Assembly: GCA_028819215.1 (NCBI GenBank)
Contig: JAPPMG010000003.1
Span: forward strand, 1-64,000
DNA from: Bryobacterales bacterium
GTDB lineage: Bacteria > Acidobacteriota > Terriglobia > Bryobacterales > UBA6623
Reading direction: 5' to 3'
DNA: 64,000 nucleotides
This document shows, piece after piece, positions 36,717 through 46,782 of this stretch. Made by a program: the position numbers and the translations under genes. The notes below the pieces were generated by a model. The model was not told the origin of the DNA. It saw only the letters and a list, made by a program, of their open reading frames with translations, and did no database searches. Positions within the stretch are counted from its first letter, which is position 1. Each line of letters starts with the position of its first letter.

Positions 36717-37895
36717 ATGAAGTTCCCTTACCGCCTACCTCTGGCCGGACTGGCGCTAGCCGCAGTGCTCCCGGCCGACGTGATGATCCTCGAAGAGATC
36801 ATCGTCAAGGTAAACGCTGGGATCATTCTGCGCTCGGAGTACGAGCGTACGCTGGAGCAAGACCGGCTCGAACTGCTCGCCGATGCGTCCCTGACCGATG
36901 CCGAGCGCGAGGAGCAGCTGCGGCTGCGCGAGAAGTCCGTTCTGCGGGACATGATCGACCAGCGCCTGCTGGTCCAAAAGGGCGAGGAACTTGGTATCGA
37001 TATCCAGGCACAGGTGCTGCGCCAGCGGGACGAGATCATGCGGCGCAACAACATCGAGTCGACCGACGAATTCGAAGCGTGGGTCCTCGAGCGCACCGGA
37101 GAGCCGGCCGAGGACCTGATGGATCGCATGCGCGAGAACTTCCTGTCCCAAGCGGTGCTCGGCCAAGAGGTGTCCCGGCGGGTGGTCGTAACGCGGGACG
37201 AGATCGAGGAGTACTACGAAGCTCACAAGGACGAATTCGTGCGCTCGGAGGGCGTTCGTCTGAGCCAGATCCTGATCTCGTTCGAGGGCGACGAAGATGC
37301 CAAGCGCAAGCAGGCCGACGAGGTTCACGAGCGCGTGGAGCGTGGCGAGCCCTTCGCCGAGATGGCGCGGCGCTTCTCTGAAGACGAGGCCACCAAGGAA
37401 CTGGGCGGGGACATCGGCATCTACCGGCGCGGGATGCTCCGGGAAGAGATCGAGTCCGCAGTGTTCGGGCAGCGTCAGGGACACATTACGGACATCCTCG
37501 AAGTTCCCAATGGGCTGCTGATCCTGCGAGTCGATCAGAACTACAGCGAGGGCTTGGCGGAACTGGAAGAGGTGCAGGAGGAGATTCGCGCGACGATCAG
37601 CGGCCCGCGCTTCCAGCCCGAGATCCGCAAGTACCTCAGCGAACTGCGGATGCAGTCCTACATCGAGATCCGCCCCGGCTACGCCGACGAAGGCGCAGTG
37701 GATGGCATGAACACCGCATGGAGCGACCCATCTCGCCTCGCGCCGCTGACAACGACCCGCGAAGAGGTGATCCGCACGCGCCGACGCAAGCGCCTGCTCT
37801 GGATGATCCCGCTGCCGAAAGGACCGGTGGACCTGGAAGACTCGGACGACAGCACCGAGCCGGCGGACGAGACAGACGGGGCCGCGGCGTCGTGA
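36717..37895 (+). CDS. SurA-like peptidyl-prolyl isomerase/chaperone
   Basis: A 392-residue periplasmic folding factor. A short signal-like N-terminus (PYRLPLAGLALAAVLPADV) is followed by a SurA N-like helical region with 'LRDMIDQRLLVQKGEELGI'. The parvulin domain is at ~175-280, with 'RLSQILISFEG' and 'GGDIGIYRRGML'. The C-terminal ~80 residues are acidic and basic low-complexity sequence unique to this protein. The stop codon overlaps the GTG of the next gene (GTGA). It probably aids outer-membrane protein assembly, including TonB receptors (inference). Confidence 0.87.
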   Translation: MKFPYRLPLAGLALAAVLPADVMILEEIIVKVNAGIILRSEYERTLEQDRLELLADASLTDAEREEQLRLREKSVLRDMIDQRLLVQKGEELGIDIQAQVLRQRDEIMRRNNIESTDEFEAWVLERTGEPAEDLMDRMRENFLSQAVLGQEVSRRVVVTRDEIEEYYEAHKDEFVRSEGVRLSQILISFEGDEDAKRKQADEVHERVERGEPFAEMARRFSEDEATKELGGDIGIYRRGMLREEIESAVFGQRQGHITDILEVPNGLLILRVDQNYSEGLAELEEVQEEIRATISGPRFQPEIRKYLSELRMQSYIEIRPGYADEGAVDGMNTAWSDPSRLAPLTTTREEVIRTRRRKRLLWMIPLPKGPVDLEDSDDSTEPADETDGAAAS

Positions 37896-39133
37896 TAAAG
37901 GACCACTTTATCGCCGATCTGAAGACGATCGATCGTACCGCGAGGTTCGAAAGCACATTCCTGGTCCAAGCCAAGGAGATCCGCTCGAAGAAGAAAAGCG
38001 GCGAGCCGTATCTCGTGCTGCGGCTGGCGGATCGCACGGGCGTGATGGATGCCCGCATGTGGGACAACGTCAGCGCCGTCGCCGAGGTCTTCAAGGTCAG
38101 CGACTTCATCGAGATCCGGGGCCGGGTCCAAGACTACAACGGCCAAGCACAGATCGCCATTGGCAAGCTGGCGGTTGTGCCGCGGGCCCAAGTCGATCCC
38201 GGCGAATTCCTGCCCCGCACGAGACGCGACATCGACAAGATGTTCGGGGAAGTCCAGGCGACCATCGAAGGCTTCGCGGATCCGCACCTGAAGCGGCTCA
38301 TGAGCGATATCTTCCGCGACAAGGAAATCGCCCGCCGCTACAAGCAAGCCCCGGCTGCAAGCGGCATGCACCATGCTTGGGTCGGCGGCCTGCTGGAGCA
38401 TGTCCTGAGCTGTCTTCAGGTCAGCCGGCTCCTGGCGTCCCACTATTCCGAACTCGACGGCGACCTGCTCGCCTCGGGAGTGCTGCTGCACGATTTCGGA
38501 AAGATCTTCGAACTCAGCGTGGACCACGCGATCGAATACACCGACGAGGGCCGTCTGCTCGGCCACATCGCCATGGGCAGCGCCTGGCTAGAGCGCCGCT
38601 GTGACGAAATCGAGGGCTTCCCCCCGCGCCTGAAGACACTGCTGCTGCACTTGGTGCTCAGCCATCACGGGAAGTTGGAATTCGGATCGCCCAAGCAGCC
38701 GCTGTTTCCCGAAGCACTCGCGCTGCACTATATCGACGACCTGGACTCGCGCCTCGAAATGATGCGAGCAGCCACGGGTGAAATCGCCGGCGAGCAGGTA
38801 TGGAGTCCCTTCCATCGCGGGCTGGAATCCGTTGTGCTCGACAAGGGAGCCTTCCTGCGGAGGGGCTCTGAATCGAGCACGCCGCAAGAGCCGGGAGAGC
38901 AAACGCGGGCCAACAGGCGTCCCGAACCACAGCCAAGCCCTCCCACGTCCCAGCCTGAGAGACAGGCGGCCCCGGTTAGCACGAATAGCCCGCCGCTGGT
39001 TCCGCCCGCACTGCACCCTGAGCCTTCTTCTGGCCCTGCGTCCGCGCAAGACGAGCACGGCGAGACCCCCACCACGCCGCCGGCGGTCGACCTGTTTTCC
39101 GCCTCCGGACCGGCTGGCGGGAATCAGGAGTGA
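37892..39133 (+). CDS. YhaM-like 3'-5' exoribonuclease (OB fold + HD domain)
   Basis: A 413-residue protein. The GTG at 37892 was chosen because it overlaps the SurA-like stop (GTGA) and starts right at the conserved N-terminus 'KDHFIADLKTIDRTARFES'. Residues ~15-85 form an OB-fold ('YLVLRLADRTGVMDARMWDN'). The HD hydrolase domain has 'HHAWVGGLLEHVLSC' and 'LLHDFGKIFEL' with the His-Asp metal pair, and 'LLHLVLSHHGKLEFGSPKQP' typical of the YhaM/Cbf1 group. The last ~85 residues are Pro/Ser/Glu-rich and disordered-looking. It degrades single-stranded RNA/DNA by family analogy. Confidence 0.88.
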   Translation: MIKDHFIADLKTIDRTARFESTFLVQAKEIRSKKKSGEPYLVLRLADRTGVMDARMWDNVSAVAEVFKVSDFIEIRGRVQDYNGQAQIAIGKLAVVPRAQVDPGEFLPRTRRDIDKMFGEVQATIEGFADPHLKRLMSDIFRDKEIARRYKQAPAASGMHHAWVGGLLEHVLSCLQVSRLLASHYSELDGDLLASGVLLHDFGKIFELSVDHAIEYTDEGRLLGHIAMGSAWLERRCDEIEGFPPRLKTLLLHLVLSHHGKLEFGSPKQPLFPEALALHYIDDLDSRLEMMRAATGEIAGEQVWSPFHRGLESVVLDKGAFLRRGSESSTPQEPGEQTRANRRPEPQPSPPTSQPERQAAPVSTNSPPLVPPALHPEPSSGPASAQDEHGETPTTPPAVDLFSASGPAGGNQE

Positions 39134-39205
39134 TTCCGGCGTCTCGCGAAGAGTGCGAGCACGGCATGGCAGCGCGGGCTGCACCGGAACGAGAATGATG
39201 GAATC

Positions 39206-39988
39206 ATGTCGGACTCGCTGCAAGGCAAAGTCATCCTGATCACGGGCTCGACCCAGGGCTTGGGCGAGGAGATCGCCCGCCTCTCGGTAGAGCGAGGAGC
39301 CGCAGGCATCGTGCTGACCGGCCGCTCGGTTGAGCGCGGCGAAGCGCTGGCGGCTGCCTTGGCCTCCGCGCAATGCCGGGTGATGTTCGTGCAAGCAGAA
39401 CTCGCGAACACCGCCGCTTGCCGGGAAATCATCAAGCGGGCCGATCACGAGTTCGGCCGCTTGGATGGCTTGGTCAACGCCGCCGCCTGCACTGAGCGTG
39501 GCACGCTCGAAGACACGTCGGCCGAGCACTGGGACAAGATCATGGCGATCAATCTCCGCGCTCCGTTCCTGCTGATCCAGGGTGCGGTCGGCATCATGCA
39601 GCGCGAGGGCAAGGGCGGGAGCATCGTCAACATCCAGAGCATGTCGGCCCACGGCGGCACGCCCAACCTCACTGCCTACAGCGTGTCGAAGGGCGGGCTC
39701 GGCATCCTGACCCGGAACGCCGCGCACTCTCAGAGAGCGCACAAGATCCGGGTGAATGCCCTCAACATTGGCTGGATGGCCACTCCCGCCGAGCATGCCG
39801 TGCAGCGCCTCGAGGGCCAGCCGGAGGACTGGCTGGAAGCGGCGGACAAGGGAGCGCCGTTCGGCAGGATACTGCGCCCGCGAGACGTGGCTGGCATGGC
39901 CGCGTACCTGCTCAGCGACGAAGCCTGCATGATGACCGGAGCCTTGGTCGACTTCGACCAGCACGTGATGGGCATCTACGCTCCCTAG
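39206..39988 (+). CDS. Short-chain dehydrogenase/reductase
   Basis: A 260-residue SDR. The nucleotide-binding motif 'ILITGSTQGLGEEIARL', 'LDGLVNAAA' in place of NNAG, the catalytic Ser in 'IVNIQSMSAHGG' and 'YSVSKGG' (Tyr-x-x-x-Lys) are present. The C-terminus 'LSDEACMMTGALVDFDQHV' follows the classical SDR pattern. Cytoplasmic oxidoreductase of unknown substrate; sugar or polyol dehydrogenases are common among close-looking members. It starts 72 nt after the YhaM-like gene with a weak ribosome site. Confidence 0.9.
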   Translation: MSDSLQGKVILITGSTQGLGEEIARLSVERGAAGIVLTGRSVERGEALAAALASAQCRVMFVQAELANTAACREIIKRADHEFGRLDGLVNAAACTERGTLEDTSAEHWDKIMAINLRAPFLLIQGAVGIMQREGKGGSIVNIQSMSAHGGTPNLTAYSVSKGGLGILTRNAAHSQRAHKIRVNALNIGWMATPAEHAVQRLEGQPEDWLEAADKGAPFGRILRPRDVAGMAAYLLSDEACMMTGALVDFDQHVMGIYAP

Positions 39989-40102
39989 ATCGCGGCGCGG
40001 CTCGCCAAGGCGGCAGGCCGGATCTGACGGGAAGTGCTATGCTTGGGACTGGCAGCGGGCATCGGCCATTACCGAGGCATGCCCGCGATATGGCCCGGTC
40101 AT

Positions 40103-40178
40103 GGGCGCGTAGCTCAATTGGTAGAGCAAGTGACTCTTAATCACTAGGTTCGGGGTTCGAGTCCCTGCGCGCTCACCA
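40103..40178 (+). tRNA. tRNA-Lys (anticodon CTT)
   Basis: A 76-nt tRNA with encoded CCA. The 7-bp acceptor stem pairs GGGCGCG with CGCGCTC (one G-U). The anticodon loop is CTCTTAA with CTT at 40136-40138, and 'GGTTCGAGTCC' is the T-loop region. Confidence 0.94.
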
Positions 40179-40406
40179 CTCCCGAACGGCATTCCGCAAC
40201 CCCCTTGCGGTCCAACTGGACTGCTTGGCGTTCCCCTGGCACCTTGAAGCTGCGGTGCCATCGCAACGTAGGCCGGCTGGCATGAAAGCGACCCACCCGC
40301 TTTTCCCGATCAAACTGGAATACGTCCCGCCCATCAAGGATTACAGCCCGCTTGCCGCAAAAGCCTATAGTATCCCCGCGGGCGCGCATATGCTGGGACT
40401 TAATTC

Positions 40407-42833
40407 ATGTCATCCCTGCGCCTCCGCCTTCTAGCCGCTTCGGCTCTAGCCATTTTCGCGATTCCCGGGTTGGCCCAGTCGACGGGCACCCTTTCCGGGA
40501 CGGTATCGATGAAGGAAACGGGCAGCCCGATGCACGGCGCAAACGTGCTCATCGTCGAGTTGGGCCGCAGCATTCTCTCGGACGACGATGGCGGATTCAC
40601 ATTCGCCCGCGTACCGCCCGGGACATACCACGTCGTCGCTCATCTGGACCATCTCTTCACGGAAGCCGCCAAGACAGTGGCGGTTGAATCCGGTGGCGAG
40701 GCGTCAGTCGATTTCCTCCTAGCGCTGGCCGCCGAGCGATACGAAATCACAGTCACCGCATCGGAGCTGCACGAAACGACCTTCGAGTCCTTCCAAGATG
40801 TCGAGTCTCTGGATGCCTATGACCTAGCCGAAGCAACGGCCATCTCGCTTGGCGAGGCGCTGGACCACCGCGTCGGGACCGGAATCGCAAAGCGCAGCTT
40901 CGGCCCTGGCAGTTCGCGGCCGATCATACGGGGCTTCGACGGCGACCGCGTCCTAGTCATGGAGGACGGCATCAACACCGGAACGCTATCGTCACAGTCC
41001 GGTGACCACGGGGAACTCGTGAACGTCGGGCAATTGGCGAGACTTGAGATCGTCAAGGGTCCCGCGACGTTGCTGTACAGCGGCAACGCAATGGGAGGAA
41101 CGGTCAACGCGATCAGTCGCCACCACGAGCATCATCCCCATCCACACCAAGGTTTTCGCGGATTCCTGTCGGGCTCAGGCGGAACGGCGAACGCGCTAGC
41201 GGGAGGGAATGCGGGCTTCGAGCTCGGGGTCGGAAGAGTGATGCTCTGGGGCCACGGCGGAGGGGTTCGCACGGGAGACTACACCGCTCCTGAGGAAGGC
41301 CAAGTCTTCAATTCTCGCACGGAGATGATGAACGGAGGCGGCGGGCTGGGCTGGTACGGAAATTCGATGTTCTTGACCGCAGAAGCGAGAGTCGACAGCG
41401 GCGATTCCGGAGTTCCCTTCGCGCACGAGTTCCACGCTCACGGTCACGAGGAAGAACACGACGACGACGATGAGGACCACAAAGAGGGCGAGGACGAGGA
41501 CGAAGACGAGGACGAGGAGGAACATCACGAGGAAGAAGAGGAGGAACTCGAGCGAGTCTCCCTCCAAAACCGCCGGACTAGCTACCGGGTGAACTGGGGC
41601 CTGCTGAATCTCGCCGGCCCTGTGGAGAGCTTCACGCTGAAGCTGGCCGTCACCGACTGGCAACATGACGAGATCGAGCACTTCCACGATGGCGGCTCGG
41701 CTATCGGCACTACATTCCGCAATGATCGATTTACTTATCGCGGTGTGTTCGAACAAACGAAGAGAGGACCCCTTTCAGGCCGGTTCGGAGTGTGGGGCGT
41801 TGACCGCGCATACGAAGTGACCGGCGAAGAGGCGCTCGCCCCGCCGATTGACCAGAACGGGCTGGCATTCTTCGCGTTGGAAGAACTCGACTTCGAACGA
41901 TTCAAGATTCAGTTCGGAGGACGCATCGAGACGCAACGCTATAACCCTGCTTACGCGGAACGCGAAGGCCACGACCACGACGAAGAGGAAGAAGACCACG
42001 CCGATGACGATGACGACGAGGAGGGAGAGGAGCACGAAGACGACGAGCACGAGGCTCCCGATGCCGTTGATCGGGCCTTCACTGGCGGCTCTGCCGCGAT
42101 CGGCATCCATGCCGATACGTGGCGGGGAGGAGCGTTCGTAGCCAACTTCTCCAGAAGCTTCCGCGCGCCATCGCTAGAAGAGCTCTACAATTTCGGGCCA
42201 CACCCCGGAAACAGGGCATTTGAGGTCGGCGATCCCAGATTGGATGCCGAGACCGGAAACGGAATCGATATCTCGTTGAGACATGAAGCGGGCCGTGTTC
42301 GCGGCGAGTTCAACTTGTTCTACTACGATTTCAGCAACTTCATCTTCCCGTTCTGGAATGGCGAGATAGTTGACGATTTCATAGAAATCGAGTTCACGCA
42401 GCGCAGCGCACGTTTCACTGGCGCTGAAGCGAGCCTCGGGATCGCCCTCCACGACGCTCTCCGCCTGAACTTGGGAATCGACTATGTCGATGCGAAGGAC
42501 ACCGACACAAACACGTATCTGCCTCGGATCCCGCCCTTGCGCGGGCGCATAGGCTTCGACCTTCGGGCGGGCGGATTCCGCCTTTCGCCGGAGTTTGTGA
42601 TGGCAAGCGAACAGAGCCGGACGTTCACGGGCGAGACCTCGACGCCCGGATATACTGTCGTGAACCTGAAGGCCACCTACACCGTCGCCCGTCAGCACCT
42701 TGCGCACCAGTTTGCGGCCGAGGTGTTCAATATCGGGGACCAGCTCTACCGGAACCATTCGTCCTTCATCAAGGACCTAGCCCCCGAGATTGGCCGAGGC
42801 GTGCGATTCACCTATACGGTGCGATTCTTCTGA
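40407..42833 (+). CDS. TonB-dependent receptor with acidic His-rich loops (metal uptake candidate)
   Basis: An 808-residue outer-membrane receptor. After a signal peptide (ASALAIFAIPGLAQS) comes a carboxypeptidase-regulatory-like domain (~25-110), then a plug domain (~120-235, 'RPIIRGFDGDRVLVMEDGI' and 'LEIVKGPATLLYSGNAMGG'), then the beta-barrel, ending in the aromatic 'FTYTVRFF'. Two surface-loop candidates are extremely rich in Asp, Glu and His: residues 341-~382 (41427-41552) and 518-549 (41958-42053). An HHEHHPHPH stretch also lies just after the plug. Similar His/acidic loops occur in zinc receptors such as ZnuD, so zinc, nickel or copper uptake is a reasonable guess. TATAGT at 40366 may be its -10. 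Confidence 0.92.
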   Translation: MSSLRLRLLAASALAIFAIPGLAQSTGTLSGTVSMKETGSPMHGANVLIVELGRSILSDDDGGFTFARVPPGTYHVVAHLDHLFTEAAKTVAVESGGEASVDFLLALAAERYEITVTASELHETTFESFQDVESLDAYDLAEATAISLGEALDHRVGTGIAKRSFGPGSSRPIIRGFDGDRVLVMEDGINTGTLSSQSGDHGELVNVGQLARLEIVKGPATLLYSGNAMGGTVNAISRHHEHHPHPHQGFRGFLSGSGGTANALAGGNAGFELGVGRVMLWGHGGGVRTGDYTAPEEGQVFNSRTEMMNGGGGLGWYGNSMFLTAEARVDSGDSGVPFAHEFHAHGHEEEHDDDDEDHKEGEDEDEDEDEEEHHEEEEEELERVSLQNRRTSYRVNWGLLNLAGPVESFTLKLAVTDWQHDEIEHFHDGGSAIGTTFRNDRFTYRGVFEQTKRGPLSGRFGVWGVDRAYEVTGEEALAPPIDQNGLAFFALEELDFERFKIQFGGRIETQRYNPAYAEREGHDHDEEEEDHADDDDDEEGEEHEDDEHEAPDAVDRAFTGGSAAIGIHADTWRGGAFVANFSRSFRAPSLEELYNFGPHPGNRAFEVGDPRLDAETGNGIDISLRHEAGRVRGEFNLFYYDFSNFIFPFWNGEIVDDFIEIEFTQRSARFTGAEASLGIALHDALRLNLGIDYVDAKDTDTNTYLPRIPPLRGRIGFDLRAGGFRLSPEFVMASEQSRTFTGETSTPGYTVVNLKATYTVARQHLAHQFAAEVFNIGDQLYRNHSSFIKDLAPEIGRGVRFTYTVRFF

Positions 42834-43519
42834 TCCGCCTACCCGGGCGATCAGAGACCGATCTTTTCGGGATTGGGGGTGTGGGCCACATGGCTCCCAC
42901 TCAAGGTGCGGGGCTGCACGCGGGAGATTGAGCTTCTTGGCCGGCTCCAAGCCTTCGCGCGCAAACAGGCCTCCGACTTGGCCGGCCGAGCAGGGGTCGA
43001 GCATTGGCCTTGCCGGGTTCTCGGACAACCCGATCAGAGCTCGACTCACCATCTGATCCCTCATATCGAACGAAGCTGTCTAACAGGCATTCGTGGCGGA
43101 TGGCTGCCCGTCAGGTCGCGACGGATCGATCGAGCAGCGTGAGGGGCTGACACGCGTCTACGTTTGCGGTGGCAAACGATGCGAGCCCCCGGCGGCCCAA
43201 AGCAGCTTGATGCACACGGGCCGGGCTCGTTGCTGCACTCCGCCTGTTGAGCGAACACTCTGTTAGGCGCAATGGAACGTTGCGGCATTGCACCGGTGCG
43301 TCGCTGCCGACAGTCCGAATTCTGCTGTCCCCGAAGCGCTCGGCGTCCATTCGCCGATCCCCAGCCCGTAGCCTCCTGCGGGCCGATGCGTGCCGGTTAC
43401 GGTCGAGAGCGTACTAGTTGCGGCCCAATACCGAGGTGTGTATCCTATTGGGCGCACTAAAGCCCGAGTCACCGCGCCCTGTCCAGCGCTGGCGTCAGAG
43501 TGGGCATAGGAGGAATCAC
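42834..43519. other. 686-nt intergenic region with an attC-like element
   Basis: No convincing coding sequence on either strand. Within it, GTCTAAC at 43078-43084 and GTTAGGC at 43262-43268 match the R'' and R' core-site consensus of integron attC sites. TTCG (5 nt after the first) and CGAA (6 nt before the second) can pair like short L boxes. The ~190-nt span is longer than most attC sites and no integrase is present. The remainder shows nothing recognisable. Confidence 0.35.
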
Positions 43520-44710
43520 ATGGCAACAAATCGAGGCGTTGCATACATTCGCCCCGGGGTCGTCGAAATTCAATCGACAGACTTTCCGAAACTAGCGCTC
43601 GGGGATCGCAAGTGCGATCACGGCGTGATCCTAAGGATCGTCTCTACCAACATCTGCGGTAGCGACCAACACATGGTCCGCGGTCGGACCACCGCACCCG
43701 AAGGACTCATCCTGGGTCACGAGATCACCGGCGAGGTGATCGAGGCCGGCCGCGATGTAGAGTTCGTCTCCGTCGGCGACATCGTCTCGGTACCGTTCAA
43801 CATTGCATGTGGACGCTGCCGCAACTGCAAGGGCGGCCTGACCGGCATCTGCCTCAACGTCAATCCGGCCAGACCCGGCGCCGCATACGGCTACGTGGAT
43901 ATGGGCGGCTGGGTAGGCGGCCAGGCCGAGTATGTCATGGTCCCCTACGCCGACTTCAACCTGCTCAAGTTCCCTGACCGGGACCAGGCTATGGAGAAGA
44001 TCGGCGACTTGACGCTGCTTTCCGATATCTTCCCGACTGGCTACCACGGAGCGGTGACGGCGGGAGTCGGACCGGGTTCGATCGTATACGTCGCGGGCGG
44101 GGGGCCGGTCGGTCTAGCGAGCGCTCACGGCTGCCAGCTGCTTGGAGCGGCCTGCGTCATTGTTGGCGACATGATCCCCGAGCGGCTCGCCCAAGCGGCA
44201 AGCTTCGGATGCGAGACCGTGGATCTGACCAAGGACGCCTCGCTGGCGGAGCAGATCGAGCAGATCGTGGGCGAGCCCGAAGTCGATTGCGGAGTGGACT
44301 GCGTGGGATTCGAGGCCCGCGGCCACGGCCGCGAAGCGGTTGTCGAGCGGCCCGCCACCGTGCTCAACGCGCTGATGGAGGTCACACGGGCAGGCGGCGG
44401 GATCGGCATTCCGGGCCTCTACGTGACCGGCGATCCGGGCGGTGTCGACGACAACGCCAAGATTGGCAACTTGGGCATTCGCATTGGCCTGGGGTGGGCC
44501 AAGTCCCACCACTTCATGACCGGCCAGTGCCCGGTGATGAAGTACCACCGCCAGCTCATGCAGGCGATCTTGTACGGCAAGGCGTCTCCGGCCAAGGCGT
44601 GCAATGTCACCTACATCTCGCTGGACGAGGCTCCGCAGGGCTACGAGGACTTTGACAAGGGGGCGGCGCGCAAGTTCGTGATCGATCCGCACGCTCAGAT
44701 CGCGGCCTGA
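43520..44710 (+). CDS. Zinc-dependent formaldehyde/alcohol dehydrogenase (glutathione-independent type)
   Basis: A 396-residue medium-chain zinc dehydrogenase. '[19 protein letters not shown]' with Cys, Asp and His, followed by '[15 protein letters not shown]', gives the catalytic zinc site. '[15 protein letters not shown]' gives four Cys for the structural zinc. The NAD site is '[16 protein letters not shown]'. The inserted '[10 protein letters not shown]' and '[13 protein letters not shown]' regions are typical of glutathione-independent formaldehyde dehydrogenase/dismutase. It converts formaldehyde to formate, or dismutates it, in the cytoplasm. The start at 43520 has a strong ribosome site (GGAGGAA). 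It would suit disposal of formaldehyde from the PQQ and sarcosine-oxidase-like enzymes in this window (inference). Confidence 0.9.
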   Translation: MATNRGVAYIRPGVVEIQSTDFPKLALGDRKCDHGVILRIVSTNICGSDQHMVRGRTTAPEGLILGHEITGEVIEAGRDVEFVSVGDIVSVPFNIACGRCRNCKGGLTGICLNVNPARPGAAYGYVDMGGWVGGQAEYVMVPYADFNLLKFPDRDQAMEKIGDLTLLSDIFPTGYHGAVTAGVGPGSIVYVAGGGPVGLASAHGCQLLGAACVIVGDMIPERLAQAASFGCETVDLTKDASLAEQIEQIVGEPEVDCGVDCVGFEARGHGREAVVERPATVLNALMEVTRAGGGIGIPGLYVTGDPGGVDDNAKIGNLGIRIGLGWAKSHHFMTGQCPVMKYHRQLMQAILYGKASPAKACNVTYISLDEAPQGYEDFDKGAARKFVIDPHAQIAA

Positions 44711-44769
44711 CGGACGATCAGATCACCGCCGGAGCCCGTTCCCGGCGGGAATCGATTAGCATAGGGAGC

Positions 44770-45711
44770 ATGCAAGAAAAGACCTCGCGGCGCCAGCTGC
44801 TTGCCGCAGCTGGGGCTGGCGCTCTGGGTGCGGCATGCTCCCGGCCATCTTCAGAGACCGAGCCAAAGCCAGCCGACCCCGCCGATAGGATCCGGCTGGG
44901 TGTCTCCTCGTATTCGTACTGGCACTTCTCCGAGGAGAAGTACCCGATCGAGAACGTGATCGACCATGCGGCAGCGCTGGGCTTCGACGGCGTCGAGATC
45001 TTGCATCGCCAGATGGAGAACGAGACGCCTGAGTACATGAACGCACTCAAGCGCCGCGCCTGGGACGAAGGCTTGGATCTGATCATGCTCTCGATCCACC
45101 AGGACTTCGTCGATCCCAGCGCGGACAAGCGGCAGGAAGCAATCTCCCACACCAAGCACTGCATCGATCTAGCCCACCAATTGGGTATCCCGGCAATCCG
45201 GCTCAACACCGGTCGCTGGGGCACGATCAGGTCTTTCGACGACCTGATGGCCGCCGACGGGAACGAACCAGCCCTCGAGGGGTACACCGACGAGGACGCG
45301 ATCGGCTGGTGCGTGGACTCAATCCGCGAATGCCTGCCCCACGCCGCACAGGCGGGAGTCGTGATGGCGCTGGAGAACCACTGGGGGCTGTCCACCAAGG
45401 TCGACGTTCTCTTGCGCATCCACCGCGAAGTGGGCGACCCTTGGCTCGGCATCAACATGGATACGGGCAACTATGTCGGGGACCCGTACCCCCAAATGGA
45501 GCAGCTCGCACCGCACGCCAACATCGTGCAGGCCAAGACCTACCCGGGCGGCGGCGTCTGGTATTCTCTCGACCTCGATTACCTGCGCATCGCCCAGATC
45601 CTGCGCGACGCGGACTTCAAGGGCTATGTCTCGCTTGAAATGGAAGGCAATGCTCCGGCCGAGCAGGCGGTCGCGGAGAGTTTCCAAGTCCTGCGCGAAG
45701 CATTCACCTAG
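44770..45711 (+). CDS. Exported sugar isomerase/epimerase-like TIM barrel
   Basis: A 313-residue xylose-isomerase-like TIM-barrel protein (AP endonuclease 2 superfamily). The N-terminal '[18 protein letters not shown]' combines a Tat motif with a lipobox Cys, so it is likely a membrane-anchored periplasmic lipoprotein. Barrel motifs are '[14 protein letters not shown]', '[13 protein letters not shown]', '[13 protein letters not shown]' (metal Glu), '[14 protein letters not shown]' (metal Asp) and '[11 protein letters not shown]' (Glu). GGGAG precedes the ATG, and a TAGCAT hexamer at 44757-44762 ends 7 nt before it. Substrate unknown; sugar-acid or keto-sugar isomerisation is plausible. Confidence 0.87.
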   Translation: MQEKTSRRQLLAAAGAGALGAACSRPSSETEPKPADPADRIRLGVSSYSYWHFSEEKYPIENVIDHAAALGFDGVEILHRQMENETPEYMNALKRRAWDEGLDLIMLSIHQDFVDPSADKRQEAISHTKHCIDLAHQLGIPAIRLNTGRWGTIRSFDDLMAADGNEPALEGYTDEDAIGWCVDSIRECLPHAAQAGVVMALENHWGLSTKVDVLLRIHREVGDPWLGINMDTGNYVGDPYPQMEQLAPHANIVQAKTYPGGGVWYSLDLDYLRIAQILRDADFKGYVSLEMEGNAPAEQAVAESFQVLREAFT

Positions 45712-45990
45712 AGAGCGGTAATCGCTCGGCTGCACGTCTTTGGCGGATCGGCCACTGAGCAGCGGGACGCTCGGCGTTCGATCCCGTCTGGCAGGAGAGC
45801 ATCCGTGGGTCGCGGCGCGGGGAGACGTTGATCGGTGAGGCCGCCCGGGGCTTGGAGCCCAGCGGCCAGGGGCGCTGGCACGAACGGCACTACGCCCGGC
45901 AGAAGTACCCGCAGGCATTCAGGCTCAATGCTGAGACGCGGGTCAGGGATTCGTCCTCGCACAGTCTGCTAGCCTTGATAGTCATTCGCC

Positions 45991-46782
45991 ATGCGGCTAT
46001 TGACGTACATCGCCCTGCTCGCGGTGATCCCGGCCCTCCTCACCGCCGCGCGGACTCACGAGACCAACCCGATGAGTTCCCAAGAAGACTTCGAAGAGGG
46101 CCGCCGGCTATATCGCATCAACTGCGGGGTCTGCCACGGCATGGAGGGCAAGACTGGACGCGGCGCCCGCTTGGCGCGTCGCACCTACCGGCACGGCAAT
46201 TCCGATGCCGCTCTCTTCGACCTGATCGAAGCCGGAGTCCCTGGCACCGACATGCCCGGACTGTGGCTTGACGAGGACGACATCTGGAGAATCCTCCTGT
46301 TCGTCCGCACGTTCGCGGAAAAGGCCAGCGAGGTCTGCAACGCAAGCGGCGACGTGGCCGCCGGAAAGCGCGTCTTCGACTCGCAGGGTTCGTGCCTAGC
46401 CTGCCACACCGTCGGGCCTCGCGGCGGCCGGCTTGGCCCGGACATGTCGTTCGCGGGCGTGCAGTACACAGACCAGCAGCTGCGCGATGCGCTGCTGGAG
46501 CCCTCGCGCGAAGTGACCGACCGTTACGAGACTGTGAGACTTGTCACTGCGGAAGGCGAACGCGTCGAGGGAGTCGTGATGAATGAGAACAGCTACAACA
46601 TCTTTGTCATGGATCGCTCCGAAAATATCCGGTCCTTCCGCAAAGCGGAGCTTCAATCGCTCGATCTGCCGGAGGAATCGCTGATGCCTGCCTATGGGGA
46701 CCTGTTGAGCAAAGCAGATCTCGACAACCTGATCGCCTACCTGTGCTCGCTGCAAGGGCGGGACGAGGAGGTCGCACAGTGA
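45991..46782 (+). CDS. Diheme c-type cytochrome with heme-binding C-terminal domain
   Basis: A 263-residue periplasmic cytochrome. A signal peptide (RLLTYIALLAVIPALLTAA) is followed by a first cytochrome c domain with CGVCH, then a second with CLACH. The second domain ('GPDMSFAGVQYTDQQLRDAL', 'YETVRLVTAEGERVEGVV', 'LMPAYGDLLSKADLDNLIAY') matches the heme-binding domain frequently found in planctomycete and acidobacterial proteins. Its TGA overlaps the ATG of the next gene by one base, and GAGGAGGT in its 3' end serves as that gene's ribosome site. It is therefore the likely electron acceptor of the PQQ dehydrogenase that follows. Confidence 0.88.
   Translation: MRLLTYIALLAVIPALLTAARTHETNPMSSQEDFEEGRRLYRINCGVCHGMEGKTGRGARLARRTYRHGNSDAALFDLIEAGVPGTDMPGLWLDEDDIWRILLFVRTFAEKASEVCNASGDVAAGKRVFDSQGSCLACHTVGPRGGRLGPDMSFAGVQYTDQQLRDALLEPSREVTDRYETVRLVTAEGERVEGVVMNENSYNIFVMDRSENIRSFRKAELQSLDLPEESLMPAYGDLLSKADLDNLIAYLCSLQGRDEEVAQ

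Noticed and set aside
38588-39964. Minus-strand reading across the YhaM-like and SDR genes
   Set aside because: Both plus-strand genes have full conserved motifs. The antisense text is shadow.
42834-43077. Riboswitch upstream of the formaldehyde dehydrogenase
   Set aside because: No recognised aptamer core; only short inverted pairs.
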